The notes: generated by a model from the sequence alone, not told the origin. Positions 1 through 5,800 are shown, counted from the first letter of the stretch. The stretch: 6,816 nt of DNA from an uncultured beta proteobacterium (GCA_903840825.1 CAIMHL010000243.1:1-6816); one strand, 5' to 3'. Numbers and translations are program-made.

Positions 1-970
1 GGTCAGCGGCTCGGGTAAATCCACCCTGGCCCGTGACGTTTTGCTGGCCAACGTGCAAACCGCCGTGCAAAAGCGCAGCACCAAAGCCGGGCGCGACGCG
101 CTGGCGGCGGGTGAGAAAATCAGGTGGACCGGGTGCGAATCCGTCACGGGCTATGAGACGGTGGACCGTGTGCTGGAGGTGGATCAAACCCCGATTGGCA
201 AAACGCCGCGTTCTTGCCCCGCCACCTACATTGGCTTTTGGGACATCATCCGCAAGCTGTTTGCCGACACGCTGGAGGCCAAAGCCCGGGGTTATGCGGC
301 TAATCGTTTCAGCTTTAACACCGGCGAAGGCCGTTGTGCGGGGTGTGAGGGGCAGGGTATTCGCACCATTGCCATGAGCTTTTTGCCGGATGTGAAAGTG
401 TTGTGCGAAACCTGCAAAGGTGCGCGTTTCAACCCCGAGACGCTGGCGGTAACGTGGCGCGGGAAAAACATTGGCGATGTGTTGCAAATGGAGGTGGATG
501 AGGCGGTGGCGTTCTTTGCGGCCATGCCCAATATCGGCCACCCAGTGCAGTTGCTCAAAGACGTGGGGCTGGGTTATTTAACGCTGGGCCAGCCGTCCCC
601 TACCTTGAGCGGCGGCGAGGCGCAGCGGATCAAGCTAGTCACTGAGCTAAGCAAGGTGCGTGACGACATTACCCGGCGCGGCCAAAAAGCGCCACACACG
701 CTGTATGTGCTGGATGAGCCTACGGTGGGCCTGCACATGGCGGATGTGGAAAAGCTCATCAAGGTGCTGCACCGTTTGGTGGACGGCGGGCACAGTGTGG
801 TGGTGATTGAGCACGATCTGGATGTGATTGCCGAGGCCGATTGGGTGATTGACTTGGGCCCCGATGGCGGCAATGCCGGGGGGCGCGTGGTCGCGGCTAC
901 GACGCCAGAGGGGGTGGTGGCGTTGGTCACGCACACCGGTGTGGCGCTGGCGGGGGTGCTGGCGCGCTGA
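1..970 (+). CDS. uvrA: UvrA-type excinuclease ABC subunit A, C-terminal part (5' truncated by window)
   Basis: ATPase that recognises DNA lesions in nucleotide excision repair and loads UvrB; cytoplasmic. The reading frame (codons from base 2) is open at the window edge and enters at the Walker A of the second ABC domain (GSGKST, fragment residues 3-8). It then shows the UvrA zinc finger CxxC-x19-CxxC (Cys 112, 115, 135, 138), the ABC signature LSGGEAQ (202-208), Walker B LYVLDEPTVGLH (234-245) and the H-loop VIEHD (His271). About 322 residues are present. Compared with E. coli UvrA from memory, there is a charged insertion after Walker A (about residues 22-50) and a loop about 8 residues longer between signature and Walker B; Walker B has DEPTVGLH rather than DEPTTGLH. 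These traits fit the very large UvrA-like proteins annotated in Burkholderiales, so this may be that paralogue rather than the housekeeping copy. The UvrA family call is certain; which paralogue is not. Confidence 0.95.
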   Translation, partial: VSGSGKSTLARDVLLANVQTAVQKRSTKAGRDALAAGEKIRWTGCESVTGYETVDRVLEVDQTPIGKTPRSCPATYIGFWDIIRKLFADTLEAKARGYAANRFSFNTGEGRCAGCEGQGIRTIAMSFLPDVKVLCETCKGARFNPETLAVTWRGKNIGDVLQMEVDEAVAFFAAMPNIGHPVQLLKDVGLGYLTLGQPSPTLSGGEAQRIKLVTELSKVRDDITRRGQKAPHTLYVLDEPTVGLHMADVEKLIKVLHRLVDGGHSVVVIEHDLDVIAEADWVIDLGPDGGNAGGRVVAATTPEGVVALVTHTGVALAGVLAR

Positions 971-1001
971 GCCCTGCGTGACATTTTGAGGGTATTTACT
1001 A

Positions 1002-1030
1002 TTGATATAGGCTCCTAGCCCTTATTTAAT
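1002..1030 (+). promoter_or_regulatory. Predicted sigma70 promoter for the Bug-family gene
   Basis: A -35 box TTGATA (1002-1007, 5 of 6 to TTGACA) is followed after exactly 17 bases by a -10 box TTTAAT (1025-1030, 5 of 6 to TATAAT). Transcription would start near 1037, leaving a leader of about 29 bases before the ATG at 1066. The promoter lies almost wholly inside the dispersed repeat. Prediction from sequence only. Confidence 0.55.
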
Positions 1031-1046
1031 GTGCTTAACCAGCTAT
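1004..1046 (+). repeat. AT-rich dispersed intergenic repeat, copy 1
   Basis: An AT-rich block between uvrA and the Bug gene contrasts with its GC-rich neighbours. It shares a pattern with a second block at 5459-5502 (opposite orientation). Both read GATA, then CTnCnAGCC, a variable stretch of 9-10 bases, then GTGCTTnAnCAGCTAT; the last 16 bases match at 14 positions. The pattern resembles short repeats I recall between genes in Comamonadaceae genomes, but only two copies are visible here, so genome-wide abundance is an inference. It ends a few bases before the Shine-Dalgarno of the next gene and contains its likely promoter. Confidence 0.6.
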
Positions 1047-1065
1047 TTATTCAGGAGCACTATTT

Positions 1066-2028
1066 ATGAAACGTCGTCACCTTGTCCAGCTCGCCGGAGC
1101 GGCCCTTGCCGCCCCGGTGTTCACGGCGCAGGCTCAAAGCTTTCCGGTCAAGCCGATCAAGCTCATCATCGCCTTTCCAGCGGGCGGCCCGACCGATATC
1201 ACCATGCGCTCGCTGGCCGATGGGGCCTCCAAAATTTTGGGGCAAACCGTCATCATCGAGAACAAGCCCGGCGCTGGCGGCACCTTGCCCGCGCAGACTT
1301 TGCAAATCTCAGCCCCCGACGGCTACACGCTGGCACAAATTCCGCTGGGTGTGTTTCGCCTGCCCTACACCACCAAAATCAATTGGGACCCCATCAAAGA
1401 CATCAGCTACGTGCTGAACGTGACGGGGTATGCGTTTGGTCTGGTGGTGCCGGCTGAGTCACCGATTAAAAACTGGGCGCAGTTTGTGGCTTGGGCCAAG
1501 GCCAACCCTGGCAAACTCAGCTTTGGCTCGACCGGCACACTCACCAGCCCGCACCTGACGATGGAGTTGATTGCGCAAAAGCTGGGTATTGAGCTGCTGC
1601 ATGTGCCCTACAAGGGCAGCGCTGATTTGATGCAAGCCATCATGGGTGGGCAAATCATGGCGGCGGCAGATTCAACGGGTTTTGCGCCGCTGGTGGAGTC
1701 CGGCAAGTTGCGTGTGCTCAACACCTGGGGCGACCAGCGCTTGGCTAAGTTTCCTGATGCGCCTACGCTCAAGGAACTGGGGCTGGACATGGTGCAAAAC
1801 TCACCGTTTGGCATTGGCGCCCCACGCGGCACGCCAGCCGATGTGGTCAAAAAGTTGCACGATGCCTTCAAAACCGTGATGGACCAAGACAGCTACAAAG
1901 CCGCCTTGGCTCGCTACGATATGGTGCCCATTTATATGAGCAGTGAGGGCTATGGCAAGTTTGCGCAGGAAACCTTCGTCCGTGAAAAAGCCTTGGTTGA
2001 AAAGCTGGGCTTGGCCAAGGCGCCTTGA
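1066..2028 (+). CDS. Bug/TctC-family periplasmic solute-binding protein
   Basis: Binding protein of the Bug (TctC) family, which captures small carboxylates or other metabolites in the periplasm for tripartite tricarboxylate transporters or for signalling. The 320 residues match the usual family length. Residues 1-23 form a signal peptide with a basic start (MKRRHLVQLAG), a hydrophobic core and a likely cut after AQA (23). The RR pair followed by hydrophobic residues is loosely twin-arginine-like. Family hallmarks are FPAGGPTDI (37-45), NKPGAGG (66-72), and later FGSTGT and VPYKGS with the downstream MGGQI segment. The start is fixed by AGGAG at 1053-1057, 8 bases before ATG. No tctA/tctB membrane genes are adjacent, so this is an orphan binding protein, as is common in Burkholderiales; the ligand cannot be told from sequence. 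It probably has its own promoter inside the upstream repeat. Confidence 0.93.
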   Translation: MKRRHLVQLAGAALAAPVFTAQAQSFPVKPIKLIIAFPAGGPTDITMRSLADGASKILGQTVIIENKPGAGGTLPAQTLQISAPDGYTLAQIPLGVFRLPYTTKINWDPIKDISYVLNVTGYAFGLVVPAESPIKNWAQFVAWAKANPGKLSFGSTGTLTSPHLTMELIAQKLGIELLHVPYKGSADLMQAIMGGQIMAAADSTGFAPLVESGKLRVLNTWGDQRLAKFPDAPTLKELGLDMVQNSPFGIGAPRGTPADVVKKLHDAFKTVMDQDSYKAALARYDMVPIYMSSEGYGKFAQETFVREKALVEKLGLAKAP

Positions 2029-2047
2029 CAGCCGGGTTCGCTGAACA

Positions 2048-2093
2048 GTCGGTGTGTTGGTGCCCTTGACCCCGAGTTCATCTGCACACCGGC
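2048..2093 (+). terminator. Weak hairpin after the Bug gene, possible terminator
   Basis: Arms at 2048-2057 and 2084-2093 pair over 10 bp (core CGGTGTG/CACACCG, with two G-T wobbles) around a 26-base loop. An AT-rich run follows (ATTGATTATTT). The long loop and lack of a clean T-tract make this only a possible terminator. It lies 20 bases past the Bug stop codon. Confidence 0.3.
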
Positions 2094-2103
2094 ATTGATT
2101 ATT

Positions 2104-2143
2104 TAATCCCTATAAAGGGGATTATCATCCCTATTTTGGGGAT
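2104..2143. promoter_or_regulatory. Tandem palindromic operator upstream of the wHTH-MNT/HEPN operon
   Basis: Two 17-bp palindromes of the form ATCCC-N7-GGGAT lie at 2106-2122 and 2127-2143. Their centres are 21 bp apart, two helical turns, so two dimers could bind the same face. The first extends to 7-bp arms (2104-2124). Seen another way, 2106-2126 and 2127-2147 are direct 21-bp repeats identical at 15 positions; the central triplet is AAA in one and TTT in the other. The next gene begins with a winged-helix domain, so autoregulation by that protein is the natural reading; this is inference. Confidence 0.65.
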
Positions 2144-2146
2144 TTA

Positions 2147-2155
2147 TGCGATACT
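2147..2155 (+). promoter_or_regulatory. Possible extended -10 promoter of the wHTH-MNT/HEPN operon
   Basis: TG-N-GATACT (TG at 2147-2148, hexamer 2150-2155) fits an extended -10 element. No good -35 is present at 17-18 bp; that position falls inside the second palindrome. A repressor on the palindromes would therefore cover the polymerase site. Transcription would begin near 2162, leaving a leader of about 33 bases. Confidence 0.35.
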
Positions 2156-2194
2156 GATTTCTAAGTGAGGCATAGGGCCTGACGGGGAGAATTC

Positions 2195-2770
2195 ATGGGC
2201 GCAGCAGATTTCTTATTTACACCCAGCATGCAAAAAGTCCTGGGTTTGGTATTTGTTGATCCTCAGCAAAGCTTTGCACTCAACGAGCTGTTGGTCAAGG
2301 CCGGTGGCGGGCGCGGTGGTGGTCAGCGACAGATAGAAAACTTATTGGCCGCCGGTGTCTTGGAAGAAGGCCCCAGACGTGCGCGCCAGCGCAGCATCAA
2401 AGTAAACACAAGTTTTTTTCTTTACCCTGAGTTGCGTGGCATTGTGCTGAAGTCGTTTGGCCTGGTTGAGCCTTTGCGTCAGGCACTGATGCCCTTTGAC
2501 GCCCAGATTGAAGAAGCCTTTGTGCTTGGCTCAGTAGCCAAAGGCACGGATACCCACCACAGCGACATCGATTTGATCGTGGTGGGAAGTGCCCCGCTGA
2601 TGGCGCTGAGCGACGCCATGTTGAATGTGGAGGCGGTGCTTGGGCGCCCGGTGCATTTAAATCTCTACAGTTCACCGGAGTGGGCACAGCTGCAAAAAAA
2701 TGACCCGGTATTGGCTCAGATTTCACAGGCCTCAAAAATAAGGATTCTTCCCCATGCAACGGCCCATTGA
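2195..2770 (+). CDS. Winged-helix DNA-binding domain fused to MNT-type nucleotidyltransferase (candidate antitoxin/regulator)
   Basis: A 191-residue two-domain protein. Residues about 10-75 look like a winged helix-turn-helix: an N-terminal helix (MQKVLGLVF), a FALNELL segment, a recognition region (GGQRQIENLLAAGVLEE) and a basic wing (RRARQRS). Residues about 95-185 form a minimal nucleotidyltransferase with the exact MntA-type motif GSx10DxD (Gly112-Ser113, Asp124, Asp126). The third acidic residue usual in polymerase-beta-fold enzymes seems missing: the expected strand reads VHLNLYS with Asn156. By analogy with MntA of type VII toxin-antitoxin modules, it may adenylylate and silence the HEPN partner, while the winged helix represses the operon through the upstream palindromes. 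The start is supported by GGGGAG at 2184-2189, 5 bases before ATG. Its end overlaps the next gene by 17 bp. Domain calls are strong; the antitoxin role is inferred. Confidence 0.85.
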   Translation: MGAADFLFTPSMQKVLGLVFVDPQQSFALNELLVKAGGGRGGGQRQIENLLAAGVLEEGPRRARQRSIKVNTSFFLYPELRGIVLKSFGLVEPLRQALMPFDAQIEEAFVLGSVAKGTDTHHSDIDLIVVGSAPLMALSDAMLNVEAVLGRPVHLNLYSSPEWAQLQKNDPVLAQISQASKIRILPHATAH

Positions 2771-3203
2771 ATATCAAAATCTCCTCAAGACCCATGCCCT
2801 TGAAGAAGTCGCACAGACGCCTGGCGCCATCGCCATGTACCTGCTCAATGCGCAAAACTATTTGTCCAGTGCGCGGCAAATTGAAGAAAAATTGTCAATG
2901 CAGCGCTTTACCGCAGCCTATGAGGGCTACTTCCAATTGGTGCAAGCCGTGCAGGAGTACTACGGTGTGCGGGCCAAAAGTGCAGGGCGAAATCTCGTCA
3001 TCCAGCGTGTGAGCAGCGATTTAAAAATGTCACCCACTGAGATGGCGCTCATCATTAAGGCGCACACACGCCGAAACGAGACCTCCTACCACTCCCCCTT
3101 TCCACCGGTTTCAATGGCCGAGGCGCAAGCCTTGGTGGGCATTCTGGAAAAATACCTGGCCCAAGCCTATAAATTAACGGACACGCCATGGCCTGCGACA
3201 TGA
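2754..3203 (+). CDS. HEPN-domain protein, putative RNase toxin partner of the wHTH-MNT protein
   Basis: A 149-residue, mostly helical protein. It has the HEPN layout: a first long helix (about 25-45, MYLLNAQNYLSSARQIEEKL), a second (about 50-70, FTAAYEGYFQLVQAV followed by EYYGVR), and a late helix running into the active-site region RRNETSYH (106-113), then a final helix (about 119-139). The Arg/His pair fits the broad HEPN consensus Rx4-6H (R107-x5-H113), but not the HepT form Rx4HxY: Tyr112 precedes the His and no Tyr lies two residues after it. HEPN proteins are usually metal-independent RNases or their inactive relatives. AAGGA at 2740-2744 lies 9 bases before ATG, inside the upstream gene, and the 17-bp overlap implies translational coupling. 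This is an MNT-HEPN pair, typical of toxin-antitoxin or defence modules. Toxicity is inferred; catalytic activity cannot be judged from sequence. Confidence 0.8.
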   Translation: MQRPIEYQNLLKTHALEEVAQTPGAIAMYLLNAQNYLSSARQIEEKLSMQRFTAAYEGYFQLVQAVQEYYGVRAKSAGRNLVIQRVSSDLKMSPTEMALIIKAHTRRNETSYHSPFPPVSMAEAQALVGILEKYLAQAYKLTDTPWPAT

Positions 3204-3207
3204 TCGA

Positions 3208-3237
3208 CGGCCTCGCTCAGTCGAACGAGCTTGGCCG
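3208..3237. terminator. Hairpin between convergent HEPN and DUF2721 genes
   Basis: Arms CGGCC-TC-GCTC and GAGC-TT-GGCCG pair as 5 + 4 bp with a 2x2 internal loop and an 8-base apical loop. The hairpin lies in the 47-bp gap between convergent genes, 5 bases after the HEPN stop, so it could end transcription from both sides. Neither side has a T-tract, so an intrinsic terminator is only possible. Confidence 0.35.
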
Positions 3238-3250
3238 CTAACTTTGCGCA

Positions 3251-3703
3251 TCAAACGGCTTTGCCTTTCCCAAACTTGAGCATCCGCGTAGCCAGCAGCG
3301 TCTCGCTCAAGAAACAGACCAGCGCCAGCAAGAAACAGGTCACGCTGCTCAGGAAAAATACGGTGGCAAAGCGCAGAATGGGCGCCTCGGTGGTCTCGCC
3401 AATGAACAGCGTCATGATGGTCAGGCCTATCAAAATAGCGCAAAACGTGAGCAGGGCAATGCAAACGTTGACCAGTCTGCCGCGTGCGCGCAGCTTCTTG
3501 AGCTCCTCAAAAGCAGCGGTCATTGACTTGCCCGGTGCTGCTGCCTCAATCCGGTCTTACAGCAGGCGGGCGCGGTCGATGATGCGCGCCAGCCGTCCGG
3601 CAATCGTGCCAATCATGGCGGCGACGGCCGTAAGTAAAAAAACCGGCGCGACGGCAAGTTGTATGGCGTGGGTGACGGTGTCGAGTTGAGTCGCAAAAAA
3701 CAT
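3251..3703 (-). pseudogene. DUF2721 family membrane protein gene interrupted by in-frame TAA
   Basis: From ATG at 3703 the frame runs 48 codons, beginning MFFATQLDTVTHAIQLAVAP, then hits TAA at 3559-3557. It continues in the same frame for another 101 codons to TGA at 3253-3251. Joined, the product is about 150 residues with the DUF2721 pattern: a first membrane helix (about 15-37, LAVAPVFLLTAVAAMIG), the conserved GRLARIIDRARLL stretch right before the stop, a charged linker, then two membrane helices (VNVCIALLTFCAILIGLTI and RFATVFFLSSVTCFLLALV). Family members, as I recall them, often have Glu after the ARxL segment, so one G-to-T change (GAA to TAA) would explain the stop. An internal ATG at 3523 could give a 90-residue fragment without the first helix, but no good Shine-Dalgarno precedes it. 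It lies 35 bp after the MFS gene, probably in the same operon. A sequencing error or readthrough are alternatives. The function of DUF2721 is unknown. Confidence 0.75.
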
Positions 3704-3738
3704 AAAAAGTTCTCAGGGGCTTATTTGATAAACGTAGT

Positions 3739-4938
3739 CTAAATCTGGCGGGCATGCCGGGTTTTGACCAGTGCGACAAGGCCAATGCTGGCCACCGTCA
3801 TCAGCAGGGCCGGAAACCCCAGCGTGGGTGACCACTGAATGAGCGCGCCACTCGCAGCCGAGGCGGCCATGCCGCCGCCGGTGTAGGTCAGCACCAGCAC
3901 GGCGGTGCTGTTGACCAGCGTGATGCCTTGCTCACGCGAACCGATATCGATCATGGCCAAGGTGTAGAGGCTGCCGCCTGCGCCGCCCCACAAGAACACG
4001 ATGGGCCAAGCCAGCCAGGGCAGGTGGGCCACCCAAGGGATGACGGCTGTAGCAATCAAGGTCAGGGCCGCAAAACCGACCATCAAGGTGCGCCGCCCCC
4101 GGCTGGGGTCTATGAATCGGTCAGCCAGCATGCCTGCAGGCAGCATGGTGAGTGCGCTGCCCAAGCCACTGGCCGAGACCAGCAACGCCGCTGTGGCCGC
4201 GCTCAAGCCCAGGGCCAGTCCATAAAGCGGCAGGATGGACGTGATGCCACTCTCAAAAAACCCACCCACAAAACCCGCCAGCATGATGATGGGGTGCGCC
4301 AGCAGCGCATGCCAGACGCCATGCACGCCGACCCGTGCCGTGTGCGCATCCCGCGCCGGGGGCAGCGGCGGAATGAGCGCGCTCCAGCACAGACCGATCA
4401 CAAAAAACGCCATGACCGCCCACAAGGCGTGCGGGTTGTCCGCACCTATCCACACCAGGGTGGCTGGGCCAATCACAAAGGTGCAACCCACCAGAGTTTC
4501 AAAAATACCGACATAGCGGCCGCGTTGGCCGGGGGGTGAAAACTCGGCAATGATGGCCTCAGCCAGCACCCAGCGTAGGCCTGAGGCCATGCCCGAGAGC
4601 AGTTTGAGCACAAACCAGACCCTCAAATCGTCAGTGAGCGCAAAGCCCACGGCGGCGCCTACTGGCAGGGCGGCGGCCAGCCACAAGGTCGGGCGGCGGC
4701 CCAGTTTTTGCGTAATGGCCGAGGCAAACGGGGTCATCAAAAACACCCCCAGCCAACCCGTCGCGGCAAACAAGCCGGCCACAAAGGTCGACACATCCGC
4801 CCCTTTCAGCTTGAGCAGCAGCAAGGGCAGCAGCATAAAGTAGCCCACCAGTTCGAAAAACGTAGAGCCAAAAATGCTGACCAAGCCCAGTCGAGCGCCC
4901 GGATGGGGCGATGCCTTGGGGTGTCGTGCTTTGTTCAA
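3739..4938 (-). CDS. Major facilitator superfamily (MFS) transporter
   Basis: A 399-residue inner-membrane protein with about 12 predicted helices, the usual MFS size. The two halves are separated by a loop near residues 190-205 (PPLPPARDAHTARVG). A degenerate motif A follows helix 2 (ITQKLGRRP), and a second copy lies in the C-half (MLADRFIDPSRGRR). Helix 4 is followed by an acidic-containing AEAIIAEF segment, and the late helices are glycine-rich (WGGAGGS, TYTGGGMAAS). The overall pattern resembles the YcaD-like group, though the substrate cannot be predicted. The start is a TTG at 4938 that overlaps the TGA of the HAD gene (TTGA, 4 bp), and I see no clear Shine-Dalgarno, so translation is probably coupled to that gene. 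The next in-frame ATG (codon 34) would cut into helix 1, so the TTG is preferred. The neighbouring phosphatase suggests, weakly, transport of a related sugar or polyol. Confidence 0.9.
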   Translation of the reverse strand: MNKARHPKASPHPGARLGLVSIFGSTFFELVGYFMLLPLLLLKLKGADVSTFVAGLFAATGWLGVFLMTPFASAITQKLGRRPTLWLAAALPVGAAVGFALTDDLRVWFVLKLLSGMASGLRWVLAEAIIAEFSPPGQRGRYVGIFETLVGCTFVIGPATLVWIGADNPHALWAVMAFFVIGLCWSALIPPLPPARDAHTARVGVHGVWHALLAHPIIMLAGFVGGFFESGITSILPLYGLALGLSAATAALLVSASGLGSALTMLPAGMLADRFIDPSRGRRTLMVGFAALTLIATAVIPWVAHLPWLAWPIVFLWGGAGGSLYTLAMIDIGSREQGITLVNSTAVLVLTYTGGGMAASAASGALIQWSPTLGFPALLMTVASIGLVALVKTRHARQI

Positions 4939-5789
4939 GGGGCGTGCGCCTGCAAAATTGCAGCGGCTGCCTCGGCAAAGCCAGCACCACGTTCGCTGGG
5001 CGTGATAAAGCGCGGCGTGTGGGCCAAGGTCGCTTCAAAGCGGCGCACGTTGGCCACGCCAACGCTGTGTTCAAAGTGCTCAAACATCAACTGGTCGTTG
5101 GTGGAGTCGCCCACAAAGGCCCAGCGCTGGCGCTCGGCGTCCAAATCACGGCCAAACAGGGTTTGCACGATCCAGCGGGCGCCTTCGAGTTTGTTGTGTG
5201 CGCCAAACCAGCCGTTGATGTGGATGCTGCTCACCGTGGCATTCATGCCGGCGTTTTGCAGAATGGCCACCACTTGGGCTATTTCCCCAGGGTTTAAATG
5301 CGAGAACTCGCTGTGGTCAATGGCGATGTCGGTTTCGCGCCCCGCGCTGTCCTGGGCGCACTGGGCACCGGGCACGTCAAGTAGCACTTGCGCCACAACG
5401 GTGTGCATTTTTGCCAAATTTTCAGCCCGGGTTTGGGGGTTTTGTTGATATATTTTCGATAGCTGCTCAAGCACGTCATTATTGGCTTGCAGCTCATTTA
5501 TCTGTAAATTCGGCAGGCAAAAAGCCACAGCACCGTTTTCTGCCACCAGGGCGTCTACCGGCCAGGGCTGTAGCCCTTGCGCAGCATCACCTTGGGCAAA
5601 GGGCGCGCACCAGCCGATGGGGCGTCCGGTGATGGCAATGACGTGCAGGCCTTTGGCTTTCAAGTCGCCCAGCGCAGCCAAAGCATCGGGGGTGATGGCG
5701 CCCTCAGTGGTCAGCGTGTCGTCGATGTCGGTGAAGACGCCGATCAACTGGCGCCGGTCTTCCCGGGACCATTCAGCAAGCGGGCGCAT
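4935..5789 (-). CDS. HAD-IIB family hydrolase (sugar-phosphatase-like)
   Basis: A cytoplasmic HAD-superfamily hydrolase of 284 residues, of the Cof/mannosyl-3-phosphoglycerate phosphatase-like (IIB) type. All four motifs are visible: motif I FTDIDDTLT (nucleophile Asp21, acid/base Asp23), motif II ITGRP (Thr53), the motif III lysine in HNKLEG (Lys200) and motif IV GDSTND (227-232, Asp228 and Asp232 for Mg2+). The cap domain lies between motifs II and III and holds the ETDIAIDHSEF and ATVSSIHINGW segments. The substrate is unknown; phosphorylated sugars are likely for the family. Residues about 95-112 (LQINELQANNDVLEQLSK) are encoded by DNA resembling the dispersed repeat upstream of the Bug gene, apparently an in-frame insertion in a linker. 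The gene starts 11 bp after the prfC stop with only a weak Shine-Dalgarno, and overlaps the MFS gene by 4 bp, so all three are probably co-transcribed. Confidence 0.9.
   Translation of the reverse strand: MRPLAEWSREDRRQLIGVFTDIDDTLTTEGAITPDALAALGDLKAKGLHVIAITGRPIGWCAPFAQGDAAQGLQPWPVDALVAENGAVAFCLPNLQINELQANNDVLEQLSKIYQQNPQTRAENLAKMHTVVAQVLLDVPGAQCAQDSAGRETDIAIDHSEFSHLNPGEIAQVVAILQNAGMNATVSSIHINGWFGAHNKLEGARWIVQTLFGRDLDAERQRWAFVGDSTNDQLMFEHFEHSVGVANVRRFEATLAHTPRFITPSERGAGFAEAAAAILQAHAP
5459..5502 (-). repeat. Dispersed repeat, copy 2, inside the HAD coding sequence
   Basis: Read on the minus strand this 44-bp block matches copy 1 (1004-1046) in pattern: GATA, CTnCnAGCC, a variable centre, then GTGCTTGAGCAGCTAT (14 of 16 identical to copy 1). 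It is translated in the HAD frame without a stop and gives about 15 residues in a low-complexity, Gln/Asn-rich stretch. The centre differs from copy 1, and the -35/-10 pair of copy 1 is degraded here. Confidence 0.55.
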
Positions 5790-5800
5790 GGCGAGTTGTT

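Noticed and set aside
971..1001. Possible terminator after uvrA (CCCT...AGGG)
   Set aside because: The arms are only 4 bp with a 13-base loop and there is no T-tract, so it is too weak to call.
1029..1457. 142-codon plus-strand frame starting before the Bug gene
   Set aside because: It overlaps the Bug gene in another frame; the Bug frame has a Shine-Dalgarno, a signal peptide and clear family motifs.
2095..2116. TTGATT (2095-2100) with TATAAA (2111-2116) as a promoter
   Set aside because: The spacing is 10 bp, far from the 16-18 bp needed.
2104..2147. Tandem 21-bp repeats as a start of a CRISPR array or plasmid iteron set
   Set aside because: Only two units exist, with no spacers, cas genes or replication gene nearby; the palindromic form beside a DNA-binding protein fits an operator better.
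2397..2879. 160-codon minus-strand frame opposite the wHTH-MNT/HEPN junction
   Set aside because: Its composition is low-complexity and unlike a real protein, and both plus-strand genes have clear domains and ribosome sites.
3231..3689. 152-codon plus-strand open frame
   Set aside because: It lies antisense to the DUF2721 gene, has no Shine-Dalgarno, and its Ser/Arg/Lys-rich composition is typical of a shadow frame in high-GC DNA.
3546..3785. 79-codon minus-strand frame that would cover the DUF2721 start
   Set aside because: It is an Arg/His-rich alternative frame; the true frame starting at 3703 gives the recognisable DUF2721 N-terminus.
4708..5448. 246-codon plus-strand open frame across the MFS/HAD junction
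   Set aside because: It is antisense to two well-supported genes, with biased composition and no recognisable domain.
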